DNA of 38,851 nucleotides from CAJBVG01 sp044337515 (GTDB taxonomy: Bacteria > Bacteroidota > Bacteroidia > Sphingobacteriales > Sphingobacteriaceae): assembly GCA_044337515.1 (NCBI GenBank), contig JBIINK010000020.1:1-38851 (forward strand), written 5' to 3'. How positions within the stretch are numbered: position 1 is the first letter of the stretch; every line of letters starts with the position of its first letter. Made by a program: the position numbers and the translations under genes. The notes beneath the pieces are model-generated. The model was given only the letters and a program-made list of their open reading frames with translations, was not told where the DNA came from and did not search any database. Shown in pieces: positions 8,018 through 15,685 of the stretch.

Positions 8018-10210
8018 ATGAAAAAACAGTTTCCAGTATTAGAAATGAGTTGTGCCGCTTGTGCAACGAGTGTAGAAAGTTTATTGAGCAACACTCCCGG
8101 TATTGAACAAGCCTCTGTGAACTATGCTAACCATTCGGCATCCATTACTTGGGATAATTCCATCATCACCCCTATCGATATTCAAAATGCTTTACGTGGA
8201 ATTGGGTACGACATTATTATTGAAGAAGAAAATGCGCAGGAAATTCAGGAAGCCTCACAACTGAATTATTATAAAGAAATTAAATCGAGAACGATTTGGT
8301 CGGCGATTTTTAGTGTGCCGGTGGTTATATTAGGAATGTTCTTCATGGACATCCCCTATGGCAATTGGATATCCATGGTATTAAGTACACCGGTGGTATT
8401 TTATTTCGGTCGACATTTTTTTGTGAGTGCTTGGAAAAAAATAAAACATGGTTCCTTCAATATGGATACCCTGGTTGCCTTAAGTGTGGGCACTGCCTAT
8501 GCCTTTAGTTTATTCAATACCATCTTCCCTGAGTTTTGGCATGCACGCGGAATTCATCCGCATGTGTACTACGAATCGGCCGTGGTTATCATCGTATTTA
8601 TATCTTTCGGTAAATTTTTAGAAGAAGGCGCCAAATCCAATACCAGCAGTGCATTGAAGAAGTTAATGGGCATGCAAGCTAAAACGGTAAAGGTAAAACG
8701 AGGTGATGAAGAAATTGAAATCGAGATATCAGCATTACTAGTTGGGGATATTGTTTTAGTAAAACCAGGAGAGAAAATTGCAGTAGATGGAGTGGTTGTA
8801 GAAGGAGAATCGTATGTAGACGAGAGTTTGATTAGTGGAGAACCCTTAGCTGTTCTTAAAACCATCGATACAAAAGTTTTTGCCGGAACACTAAATCAAA
8901 AAGGTAGTTTTTCTTTTCGTGCCGAGAAAGTTGGTGCAGATACTTTATTATCACAAATTATAAAACGCGTACAAGAAGCGCAAGGCAGTAAAGCCCCAGT
9001 TCAAAAATATGTCGATAAAGTAGCGAGTATATTTGTTCCTACCGTCATCGGAATTTCAATTCTAACTTTTATTGTATGGATGATTTTTGGAGGAGAGAAT
9101 GCCTTTACCTACGCTTTATTAAATGCAGTTACTGTATTAGTTATTGCTTGCCCCTGTGCACTCGGACTTGCCACACCAACTGCCATTATGGTGGGTGTTG
9201 GTAAAGCAGCCGAAAAACACATGCTCATACGCGATGCCGAAAGTTTAGAAAATGCTAGCCGTGTTGATACCATTGTATTAGATAAAACGGGAACCATCAC
9301 CATGGGCAAGCCAGTATTATCGGACATCTTATGGGACGATGCGCTAAAAAGTATTGATGATGAAGCTGTACTGTACAGCATGGAAGAGCAATCCGAACAT
9401 CCACTTTCCGATGCTATTTTACATTATTTAGAAAAAACTCAAAAATCAATAGGCATAAGACTTTTCAGCAGTATTACCGGAAAAGGAATACAGGCCACTT
9501 ATGAGAACAAATGTTACTTTGTTGGTTCGCTCAGCTTTTTAAAAGAGATGGGTGCTGAAATTTCAGAACCCTTACAACAAAGTGCAAATGAATGGTTGGA
9601 GCAATCAAAAAGTGTGATGGCCTTTGGTACCAATAAACATGTGCTCTCGGTAATTGCTACTGAAGATCCGATTAAAGAAAATTCTATTTATGCCATTGAG
9701 ACTTTACAAAACAATAACATTAAAGTTTACATTTTGAGTGGCGACCATCAACGAAGTGTTGATGCCCTGGCAGATAAGGTTAATGTAACCGATGCGTTTG
9801 GAGGCTTAATGCCAAGCGATAAATCGGAATGGATTAGAAAACTTCAAAAACAAGGAAGAAATGTGGCGATGGTGGGCGATGGTATAAATGATACGGAAGC
9901 CTTAGCGCTTGCCGATTTAAGTATTGCCATGGCACATGGATCGGATATCGCGATGGATGTTGCGAAAGTAACGGTAATCAATTCCGACTTAAGAGCAGTT
10001 TCCGAAATCATTTTACTTTCAAAGAAAGTGGTACGCATCATCAAACAAAATTTGTTCTGGGCATTTATCTATAATATTATTGGAATACCCATTGCGGCGG
10101 GAGTACTATTTCCTATCAATGGATTTCTGCTTAACCCTATGATTGCAGGAGCTGCCATGGCCTTAAGTTCGGTATCGGTAGTCTTAAATAGTTTACGTTT
10201 AAAAAATTAA
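8018..10210 (+). CDS. copA: Copper-exporting P1B-type ATPase
   Basis: A Cu(I)-translocating ATPase of 730 residues from ATG 8018; an earlier in-frame TTG at 8000 lies inside the predicted promoter. One N-terminal heavy-metal domain has the C12-A-A-C15 site (MSCAACATS). Membrane helices, the actuator SGEP motif, the ion-site C378-P-C380 (ACPCALGLATPTAI), phosphorylated D422 (DKTGTITMG), SEHPLSDAI of the nucleotide domain and GDGIND hinge follow in the usual order. The CPC motif with one metal domain indicates Cu(I) rather than zinc. A CopZ-like gene follows after 10 bases, so export and chaperoning are co-transcribed. Confidence 0.95.
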   Translation: MKKQFPVLEMSCAACATSVESLLSNTPGIEQASVNYANHSASITWDNSIITPIDIQNALRGIGYDIIIEEENAQEIQEASQLNYYKEIKSRTIWSAIFSVPVVILGMFFMDIPYGNWISMVLSTPVVFYFGRHFFVSAWKKIKHGSFNMDTLVALSVGTAYAFSLFNTIFPEFWHARGIHPHVYYESAVVIIVFISFGKFLEEGAKSNTSSALKKLMGMQAKTVKVKRGDEEIEIEISALLVGDIVLVKPGEKIAVDGVVVEGESYVDESLISGEPLAVLKTIDTKVFAGTLNQKGSFSFRAEKVGADTLLSQIIKRVQEAQGSKAPVQKYVDKVASIFVPTVIGISILTFIVWMIFGGENAFTYALLNAVTVLVIACPCALGLATPTAIMVGVGKAAEKHMLIRDAESLENASRVDTIVLDKTGTITMGKPVLSDILWDDALKSIDDEAVLYSMEEQSEHPLSDAILHYLEKTQKSIGIRLFSSITGKGIQATYENKCYFVGSLSFLKEMGAEISEPLQQSANEWLEQSKSVMAFGTNKHVLSVIATEDPIKENSIYAIETLQNNNIKVYILSGDHQRSVDALADKVNVTDAFGGLMPSDKSEWIRKLQKQGRNVAMVGDGINDTEALALADLSIAMAHGSDIAMDVAKVTVINSDLRAVSEIILLSKKVVRIIKQNLFWAFIYNIIGIPIAAGVLFPINGFLLNPMIAGAAMALSSVSVVLNSLRLKN

Positions 10211-10220
10211 CAGCAAGTAT

Positions 10221-10430
10221 ATGAAAATGAAATTCACCTCGAACATCAAGTGTAATGGTTGCATTGCAACAATTACTCCGTTCATGACAAAAGAAAATGG
10301 TATAGAGGAATGGGCAGTAGATATTACCGTTCCGGAGAAAACACTAGAAGTAAATAGTGCACAACTTTCGGAAGAAGAAGTTATTGCATTGGGATTAAAA
10401 GCAGGATTTAAATTAGTAGCTAGTCATTAA
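10221..10430 (+). CDS. Heavy-metal-associated domain protein, CopZ-like copper chaperone
   Basis: A 69-residue stand-alone HMA domain with metal site C11-N-G-C14 (IKCNGCIATITPF). The central NGC replaces the more common xAC, and an aromatic F replaces the usual hydrophobic residue further on, so it belongs to the divergent small HMA proteins of Bacteroidota rather than to classical CopZ. It is ten bases after copA and probably delivers Cu(I) to the ATPase. A second in-frame ATG lies at 10227. The stop codon is in the loop of a terminator hairpin. Confidence 0.85.
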   Translation: MKMKFTSNIKCNGCIATITPFMTKENGIEEWAVDITVPEKTLEVNSAQLSEEEVIALGLKAGFKLVASH

Positions 10431-10446
10431 TACTAGCTACTAATTT
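10410..10446. terminator. Bidirectional terminator between copZ-like and rhodanese genes
   Basis: Fifteen bases (10410-10424) are perfectly inverted at 10432-10446 around a 7-base loop. A-rich and T-rich flanks give a T tail in each direction. The copZ-like stop TAA (10428-10430) is in the loop and the left arm is coding. Confidence 0.8.
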
Positions 10447-10453
10447 TTGTGCA

Positions 10454-10708
10454 TTATGCAATTGCACAATTTACATTTTGCCAAGGACCTAAATTTTCAA
10501 TAGGGTTGGCATAACCTGCATTACGTAGTAAACTTTGAGCCACTCCTGCTCTACCGCCACTACGGCAAACCAATACTATACTGTCGTATTTTTTCAACTC
10601 TTCCACTTTTTCTGGGAATCTGTCTAATGGAATATTAATGGAACATGGTGCATGTCCATCATACTCCCACTCTTCAATCGACCTAACGTCTACAATAATC
10701 TTATTCAT
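10454..10708 (-). CDS. Single-domain rhodanese-like sulfurtransferase
   Basis: An 84-residue rhodanese fold with the catalytic loop C48-R-S-G-G-R (VLVCRSGGRAG), as in PspE/GlpE-type sulfurtransferases that carry a persulfide on cysteine. Conserved DVRSIEEWEYDGHAPCSINIPL precedes it. There is no signal peptide, so it should be cytosolic. It is convergent with the copper genes. Rhodaneses often accompany thiophilic metal resistance, but a link here is only suggested by position. A TACTTTTG -7 element (10728-10735, minus) lies 19 bases before its ATG. Confidence 0.9.
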   Translation of the reverse strand: MNKIIVDVRSIEEWEYDGHAPCSINIPLDRFPEKVEELKKYDSIVLVCRSGGRAGVAQSLLRNAGYANPIENLGPWQNVNCAIA

Positions 10709-10727
10709 AAGTTTCTATTTGATGATA

Positions 10728-10735
10728 CAAAAGTA
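10728..10735 (-). promoter_or_regulatory. -7 element (TACTTTTG) of the rhodanese gene
   Basis: Matches TAnnTTTG on the minus strand, 19 bases before the ATG at 10708. The -33 element is not clear. Confidence 0.5.
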
Positions 10736-10760
10736 GCGCACTGAAAAGTTTATTTTTGTG

Positions 10761-10847
10761 ATGAAAGTTACAGACTGGAAAAAAACACAAAATTTTATCG
10801 AAGTTTTCAAATTGACAATTGGACCACTTGACCCTTCGACAGTTTGA
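10761..10847 (+). CDS. Possible 28-residue small ORF or gene remnant
   Basis: ATG 10761 follows a TATTTTTG element (10751-10758) by two bases and reads MKVTDWKKTQNFIEVFK, then enters the TTGACCC/TTCGACA repeats and stops at TGA 10845-10847. No similarity recognised. It could be a decayed gene start overrun by repeats, or chance. Confidence 0.2.
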   Translation: MKVTDWKKTQNFIEVFKLTIGPLDPSTV

Positions 10848-10960
10848 CCCTTCGACAATTAGCTACGCTTCGCTCCGCTGAATCGTGATGTTATCTGCTT
10901 TTTTCATATTTCATATTATTGCTTCACGATTTCGACACTTCTACATTTCGACCCTTCGAC
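10827..10960. repeat. Two period-8 TTCGAC word arrays around a hairpin (array B)
   Basis: 10827-10858 alternates words such as TTTGACCC and TTCGACAG. 10929-10960 alternates ATTTCGAC, ACTTCTAC and CCTTCGAC. Both are in the same orientation. The same words appear reversed between iscS and iscU (30099-30137). Confidence 0.75.
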
Positions 10961-10995
10961 AATACGCCGTTTTAAAGTTTCACTTCTCAAAAACC

Positions 10996-11005
10996 ACTAC
11001 GTAGT
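10996..11005. promoter_or_regulatory. ACTACGTAGT palindrome, copy 1
   Basis: A perfect 10-base palindrome preceded by CC and followed by a T run, in the same context as a second copy 86 bases downstream. Candidate operator. Confidence 0.45.
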
Positions 11006-11081
11006 TTTTTTAGAGCCTAACCTCCTTCCTGCAATCTAAATGCACTTTTCCGATTTTTTGCTTACAAATTTTCGCATTTCC

Positions 11082-11130
11082 ACTACGTAGTTTTACGTAT
11101 TGATGGTGTCAAAATACTGCTCTATCTTTG
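11082..11130 (+). promoter_or_regulatory. ACTACGTAGT palindrome plus promoter of the 11294-14520 gene set
   Basis: ACTACGTAGT (11082-11091) is followed by TTTACGTA, then TTG (11100-11102), a 20-base spacer and TATCTTTG (11123-11130), which matches the Bacteroidota promoter. The palindrome ends just before the -33 position, a typical activator or repressor place. The predicted leader to ATG 11294 is about 155 bases. Confidence 0.6.
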
Positions 11131-11293
11131 TTTTGTAATAGTATCGTATTGAGAAATATAATTCTATAATAAAAGAAATAAATATTTTATATATACTGCG
11201 GTTTATGTATTGACAATAAAATAAGTCAGTTTATCATATATGATACTCTTAAATTTATCAATTTCTAAATATTAATTTAAACTATAAAAAATT

Positions 11294-12337
11294 ATGAAAA
11301 TTAAAAACCTGATGTATTTACCTTTAGTTGTTTTATTTTTATTTACTTCTTGTGAAAAACATATAACACCATTAAACACTATTAATGAAAAAAACAATAT
11401 AGATTTAAATCTTGAAAGCGGAGAAGTAATTGGTAATGGAGGAAATGGAACAAGTTGTGAAAGTAATATTGGTATTGTATGTAATGGTATGTTGGAGTTT
11501 AGAGATCTTCAACATTTTTTTGATGTATATGAATGTTTAAATATTTCATATGAGAATTATAATGATTCATTTGAGTCTTTATATTCATCATTAAATGATT
11601 CGCTCTATAATGAATTATGCGATAGTTTAAATTTTAATGAAGATTTACCTCTAATAAATTTCGAATCAAACTTTGCTTACATTTCTTATAGAAGACATTT
11701 TTCAAATTTAGAAGATCAATGGTTAGATAATTCAACACTTGATCCAATTGCTGATCCTGAAGCCAATAATCCATTTACTGATGAGGTTTTCATGACGTTG
11801 TTTAATGAGAATAGAGCAGTGAAAATTGGAACATCAATTTATTGGGTAAGTAATGATGGAACAACTTATGAAATATCAAATGGTAGTTGTGAATTACTTG
11901 CAGATTTAATTAGAGACCCAAATATAATTGATCCCAATATTATTGTTTTTGGTAACTCAACAGTTGGTGATTGCATTGATAAAGGTCGTAGTGGTCAATT
12001 AAATTACTACGATAATGACAAGAAATGCTATAAGTCAGTTGTGAAATTCAATTCCGGCTTTTTTGGCACTAAAGTATTATCAAAAATAAAATCTTATAAA
12101 AAGAGAAATTCAGGTAAATGGAAAAAATATCGTACGAATCTAGAATTAAACGTATCTGGAGTAACATATGATACTTATTGTGAAAATCCTGTGGATTTCT
12201 ATAAAGCAAAAGGGCCAAAACGAAGAAGAAAATTAAAATGTGCGATTTTCAGAGGAAATGTATCACTTATGTATAAACCTAATACCATTTCTGGTGGTTT
12301 TTATTGTAATGGAAATACATTATATTTACCATTATAG
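11294..12337 (+). CDS. Predicted lipoprotein of unknown function
   Basis: A 347-residue protein. The signal peptide ends in the lipobox LFTSC (cysteine at about residue 20), so it is lipidated and probably at the outer membrane. The mature part is acidic with several cysteines. A mid-region FTDEVFMTLFNENRAVKIGTSIYWV is followed by a basic, beta-rich C-terminal third with KKR/KRRRK clusters. This plan resembles a loose group of Bacteroidota surface lipoproteins with a 'new end of chain then GxxIY' core, but I cannot name a family. Codon use is far more AT-rich than in neighbouring housekeeping genes. The next gene starts 3 bases after the stop, so they are co-transcribed. Confidence 0.75.
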   Translation: MKIKNLMYLPLVVLFLFTSCEKHITPLNTINEKNNIDLNLESGEVIGNGGNGTSCESNIGIVCNGMLEFRDLQHFFDVYECLNISYENYNDSFESLYSSLNDSLYNELCDSLNFNEDLPLINFESNFAYISYRRHFSNLEDQWLDNSTLDPIADPEANNPFTDEVFMTLFNENRAVKIGTSIYWVSNDGTTYEISNGSCELLADLIRDPNIIDPNIIVFGNSTVGDCIDKGRSGQLNYYDNDKKCYKSVVKFNSGFFGTKVLSKIKSYKKRNSGKWKKYRTNLELNVSGVTYDTYCENPVDFYKAKGPKRRRKLKCAIFRGNVSLMYKPNTISGGFYCNGNTLYLPL

Positions 12338-12340
12338 AAA

Positions 12341-13093
12341 ATGGGTAAATATAAATCTAGTATATTAATAATTGTATTCATATCTATAATCATTAATAGC
12401 AAAAAGACATTTGCTATTAATAATTATAGCCTACTTAATAGAATTTCCTTTTCATTTTCATATAACGGTAATGACAAATTAAATTTGAATTATACTAATA
12501 GTAAAAACTTTATTAAATCAAATTTATCTAAAAACATAGAGTTTGGTCTACATTATTCTATTTTTAAAGAATATAAGTTAAGATATGTTACTGGTTTACA
12601 TTATGGCATAAATGCTACAAATTATACATTTAATGTAAATTCTAGATTAACAAATTCAGAAATATTAGATACTTATATAATCAATGACGAAATTTATTTG
12701 AAACTTTCTAATGAATTTTACAAAAACTTATTTCTGAAAAACAAATATGGATTAAATCTTGGTGTAGGAATAAACTTCAAATATAGTCCCAATTCAATTA
12801 GCACTTTGAATGTTTTAACTACTGATAATAATAACAATACAGAATTATTAATGTCAAATATAATTGAATATAATCATGATAATAAATTAATAAAAACAGT
12901 GTCATTGATTCTTGAACAAGAATATTCACTTAAAAAATCTAAAATTTCAATATGTAATACCATTGATTACACATTTGATGATCATATTAATTATACAATA
13001 ATATTTAATCCGACTACAATAGAAAGGAATCAATATGACTCAAGTGTTAAAAATAGATTTACATTCGGAGTTAGATTGAACTATTTTTTATAG
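12341..13093 (+). CDS. Predicted outer-membrane beta-barrel protein, function unknown
   Basis: A 250-residue protein with an N-terminal hydrophobic signal (about 8-25, ending KTFA). Many amphipathic strands with alternating polar and aromatic residues follow, ending in RFTFGVRLNYFL. A final aromatic or hydrophobic residue and a strand-rich composition are typical of outer-membrane barrels. Extremely AT-rich and asparagine-rich. It starts 3 bases after the lipoprotein gene, so the two products may work together. No family recognised. Confidence 0.65.
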   Translation: MGKYKSSILIIVFISIIINSKKTFAINNYSLLNRISFSFSYNGNDKLNLNYTNSKNFIKSNLSKNIEFGLHYSIFKEYKLRYVTGLHYGINATNYTFNVNSRLTNSEILDTYIINDEIYLKLSNEFYKNLFLKNKYGLNLGVGINFKYSPNSISTLNVLTTDNNNNTELLMSNIIEYNHDNKLIKTVSLILEQEYSLKKSKISICNTIDYTFDDHINYTIIFNPTTIERNQYDSSVKNRFTFGVRLNYFL

Positions 13094-13119
13094 TATCATA
13101 CTTACATAAGCTTTATATT

Positions 13120-14520
13120 CTGAGAAAATCAGTTATTCTACTTTTCTTTATGGTATTCTTGGTGTTGAGTGAAGCACATTCTGCACATATCATTGGTGGA
13201 AAATTTCGATTAAGGTATATCTCTGCCAATAGTATACAAATACAACTTGAATTAGAACGTAACTGTAGTGGAGGAGGCGCTGCATTTGAAACAAATGCTG
13301 TTGTTGGTATATTTAGTAAAAGCAATAATTTACAAGTTGATGAAATACAATTATCTAGAGATAAAATAGTTTCATCACCTTACTCTTATGATTGTAACGG
13401 TATTGCAAGATGTGTAGAAGTAGGCTATTTTTCAGCATATTTAAATCCAAATGGAGCGCAATTTAATGATACTGCGGGCTATTATCTTCAATGGGAACGT
13501 TGTTGTTTAACGACTGATTTATCCAATATTCTTACTCCTGAAAGTACACCATTTTCTGCACTAATAGATATTCCAAAATTTAAAACGAACGGAATAGCAC
13601 TTGTCAATAGCTCCCCATATAAAGAGGAAATATTCAATCCTTTAATTTGCTTAAATCAAGACTTTGAATATGATTTAGGATTCCAAGATATTGATGGAGA
13701 TTCCTTAGTTTATGAAATCATAAGACCTATTGCTGGTGGCTATACTTCAATTTTCAGTCCTGGGCAGAACACTGGACCAAAACCATACGATTCCGTAGAA
13801 TGGGCCCTTGGTTATAGCGTTACCGATTTCATACCTTCAATAACTCCATTTACTTTGAATAGTTCAACTGGATTAATGAAATTCAAACCATCACAGTTAG
13901 GGAAATATCTTTTTGCGATGGCCATTCACGAATACAGAAATGGAATTGAATTAGGCACAGTTTATTATGAGTCGATTTTATATGTATACGATTGCACATC
14001 GGCAATTTTATTGCAACCAAAAGATCAATATGTTATTGATTATTCACCTGTAAAATTTAAAGTAAAACATTCTGACCCATCTGTCACCTATCAATGGCAA
14101 GAAAGAGGTGCCAATCTCTTTTTGTTTATCGACATTCCAAACGAGACTAAAGATTCACTAGTATTTACAAATACTGCAGATTCTTTGAACAACAGAAGCT
14201 ACAGATGCGTAATGCACAAAAGCACTTGTGATGATATTTCTCATGTAGCCTTCATACATATCTTAAAAAGTGGAATTAATAATACTGTAATTAAGCAAAT
14301 CACACTCCACCCCAACCCTTCAAATACAATAGTTACTGTAAGTGGAGTCGATGAACCCATCAAAGTAAGTTTGTATTCTTTAGAAGGAAAATTATTAAAA
14401 GAGATTTACCATTCGAGTACCATGGACGTTTCCGATATTTTACCAGGAATGTATATCGTTCGTGTTACCGATAAAAACAATAATGCGAACTACTTCGGGA
14501 AACTCCGAATTGGGGAATAA
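13120..14520 (+). CDS. T9SS-secreted surface protein with Ig-like domain and type A sorting signal
   Basis: The first ATG (13150) gives a signal peptide with no basic residues. Starting at the in-frame CTG 13120 gives MRKSVILLFFMVFLVLSEAHSA, a normal signal, so a non-ATG start is likely. The mature N-terminus AHIIGGKF and the region LICLNQDFEYDLGFQDIDGDSLVYEI resemble the N-terminal part of large Bacteroidota adhesins of the gliding-motility-associated group. An Ig-like domain (about 290-375 in ATG numbering, YQWQE and YRC) follows. The C-terminal 75 residues (LHPNPSN, VSLYSLEGK, LPGMYIVRV) are a T9SS type A sorting domain. Predicted to be exported and attached at the cell surface. Confidence 0.85.
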   Translation: MRKSVILLFFMVFLVLSEAHSAHIIGGKFRLRYISANSIQIQLELERNCSGGGAAFETNAVVGIFSKSNNLQVDEIQLSRDKIVSSPYSYDCNGIARCVEVGYFSAYLNPNGAQFNDTAGYYLQWERCCLTTDLSNILTPESTPFSALIDIPKFKTNGIALVNSSPYKEEIFNPLICLNQDFEYDLGFQDIDGDSLVYEIIRPIAGGYTSIFSPGQNTGPKPYDSVEWALGYSVTDFIPSITPFTLNSSTGLMKFKPSQLGKYLFAMAIHEYRNGIELGTVYYESILYVYDCTSAILLQPKDQYVIDYSPVKFKVKHSDPSVTYQWQERGANLFLFIDIPNETKDSLVFTNTADSLNNRSYRCVMHKSTCDDISHVAFIHILKSGINNTVIKQITLHPNPSNTIVTVSGVDEPIKVSLYSLEGKLLKEIYHSSTMDVSDILPGMYIVRVTDKNNNANYFGKLRIGE

Positions 14521-14522
14521 AA

Positions 14523-14552
14523 AAAAGCTTCGATGTTACGATCGAAGCTTTT
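14523..14552. terminator. Bidirectional terminator between the surface protein and tRNA-Leu
   Basis: A 12-base perfect inverted repeat (14523-14534 / 14541-14552) with a 6-base loop. On the minus strand it is followed by about eight T, giving a strong terminator for tRNA-Leu; on the plus strand it has four T. Confidence 0.85.
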
Positions 14553-14561
14553 AGTTTAAAG

Positions 14562-14647
14562 TACTCGGGGCGGGAATCGAACCCGCACGACCTGTAAGGG
14601 TCACAGGATTTTAAGTCCTGCGTGTCTACCAGTTCCACCACCCGAGC
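14562..14647 (-). tRNA. tRNA-Leu, anticodon TAA
   Basis: On the minus strand GCTCGGG begins an 86-base class II tRNA. It has the D-arm GGTGGAACTGGTAGACACGC, the anticodon loop CTTAAAA (anticodon TAA), a variable stem and the T-arm GGTTCGATTCC. The acceptor ends CCCGAGT with a G-U first pair and discriminator A; CCA is not encoded. Confidence 0.95.
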
Positions 14648-14662
14648 CTGGTTAAAAAAAAT

Positions 14663-14678
14663 CCTCTCTGGAGAGAGG
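14663..14678 (-). terminator. Terminator-like hairpin between tRNA-Gly and tRNA-Leu
   Basis: CCTCTCT/AGAGAGG forms a tight stem followed on the minus strand by A and eight T. It lies after tRNA-Gly and before tRNA-Leu, which has no visible promoter of its own. Confidence 0.7.
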
Positions 14679-14683
14679 CTTTT

Positions 14684-14759
<76 letters not shown>

Positions 14760-14777
14760 ATTTTTGATTGTGGACTG

Positions 14778-14807
14778 CAAATATAGAGTTTTTAGCTTTC
14801 TTGTCAA
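14778..14807 (-). promoter_or_regulatory. Promoter of tRNA-Gly
   Basis: On the minus strand TTG (14805-14807), a 19- to 20-base spacer, then TATATTTG (14778-14785). The element ends 18 bases before the mature tRNA 5' end, leaving a short leader for RNase P. Confidence 0.7.
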
Positions 14808-14855
14808 GAGAAATTTGAAATTTGTTGCTTAAGGCCTGTTTTTCAGATATAAATA

Positions 14856-14927
14856 GTAGTGGGTAGTGAGTAGTGAGTTATATAAAATTTACCAATTACT
14901 CATTACCCACTACTCATTACCCACTAC
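14856..14927. repeat. Period-7 palindromic word array (array C)
   Basis: Left arm 14856-14880 consists of AGTGGGT/AGTGAGT heptamers. Right arm 14894-14927 has the inverted words TACTCAT/TACCCAC. Together they can form a long imperfect hairpin. The right arm includes the stop codon and last residues of the PhnP-like gene. Confidence 0.85.
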
Positions 14928-15680
14928 CAGTCTAAGGCCATCATACGCCAAGTACACTCCCTCCGGCAATTCCTGCTCCACTTCGGTATGTAAGCCCAAC
15001 TGATGCGAGATATGCGTCAGGTAGGTTTGTTCTGCGCCAATCTCTTGTGCCAAATCTATTGCTTCTTGTAAAGTAAAATGTGAAATATGGTCTTCCCTCC
15101 TTAAGGCATTTAAAACCAATACTTTCGAGCCTTTTATTTTTTGCTTCTCTTCTTCCGAAATCGATTTCGCGTCAGTGATGTAAGTAAAATCTCCAATTCT
15201 AAATCCAAACACCGGAAGCTTGTAATGCATCACTCGAATAGGCAATACCTCCACTCCTTGAATGTTCAGGGATTCGTTTTGCAGTTCGTGTAAAATTACT
15301 CTTGGTAAGCCTGGATAATTAATTCCAGAAAAGATATAGGAGAATTCGTTTTTTAAGGCCGTCTGCACGCGTTCCTCTGCGTAAACGTCTATTTCCCTGT
15401 CATGCTTAAAATTAAACGCTCTCACGTCGTCTAAGCCTGCAATATGGTCTTTGTGTTCGTGGGTAAATAGGATGGCATCCAATTGATGCGTTTTAGATCG
15501 TAACATTTGGTACCTAAAGTCGGGACCAGAATCAATCACAATAACTTTTCCATTCACTTCTACCATCACCGATGTACGCAATCGATTATCACGTGGATCG
15601 GCAGATGTACATATTGCACACTCGCATGCAATAACCGGCACACCTTGGGAAGTTCCTGTTCCTAAAAAAGTTACTTTCAC
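14910..15680 (-). CDS. MBL-fold metallo-hydrolase, PhnP-like
   Basis: A 256-residue metallo-beta-lactamase-fold enzyme. It has the GTGTSQGVP opening, a cysteine cluster (C19, C21, C24) like the structural zinc site of PhnP, the metal motif H74-E-H-K-D78-H79, and later histidines in VMHY and LTHISHQLG. PhnP is a cyclic ribose phosphodiesterase; the substrate here is unproven. The start is GTG at 15680, five bases after the 86-residue gene. The last residues VVGNE and the stop are written by the repeat array that follows. Confidence 0.85.
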   Translation of the reverse strand: MKVTFLGTGTSQGVPVIACECAICTSADPRDNRLRTSVMVEVNGKVIVIDSGPDFRYQMLRSKTHQLDAILFTHEHKDHIAGLDDVRAFNFKHDREIDVYAEERVQTALKNEFSYIFSGINYPGLPRVILHELQNESLNIQGVEVLPIRVMHYKLPVFGFRIGDFTYITDAKSISEEEKQKIKGSKVLVLNALRREDHISHFTLQEAIDLAQEIGAEQTYLTHISHQLGLHTEVEQELPEGVYLAYDGLRLVVGNE

Positions 15681-15685
15681 TACAT

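Larger units (their letters stand above)
10709..11293. other. 585-base non-coding region: repeats, palindromes and promoter
   Basis: From left to right: the rhodanese promoter; a possible small ORF; period-8 words of the TTTGACCC/TTCGACAG type (10827-10858); the pentamers CGCTT-CGCTC-CGCTG (10867-10880); AATCGTGA (10881-10888) inverted at 10924-10931; a second period-8 stretch of TTCGAC words (10929-10960); two ACTACGTAGT palindromes; a promoter; then a very AT-rich leader with a 14-base palindrome (11232-11245). Confidence 0.7.

Noticed and set aside
8569..9381. Open frames opposite copA
   Set aside because: Serine- and threonine-rich shadow translations of conserved copA motifs.
11232..11245. 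TATCATATATGATA palindrome as an operator
   Set aside because: A perfect palindrome, but in very AT-rich leader DNA where such symmetry is common, and downstream of the predicted promoter; noted only within the region entry.
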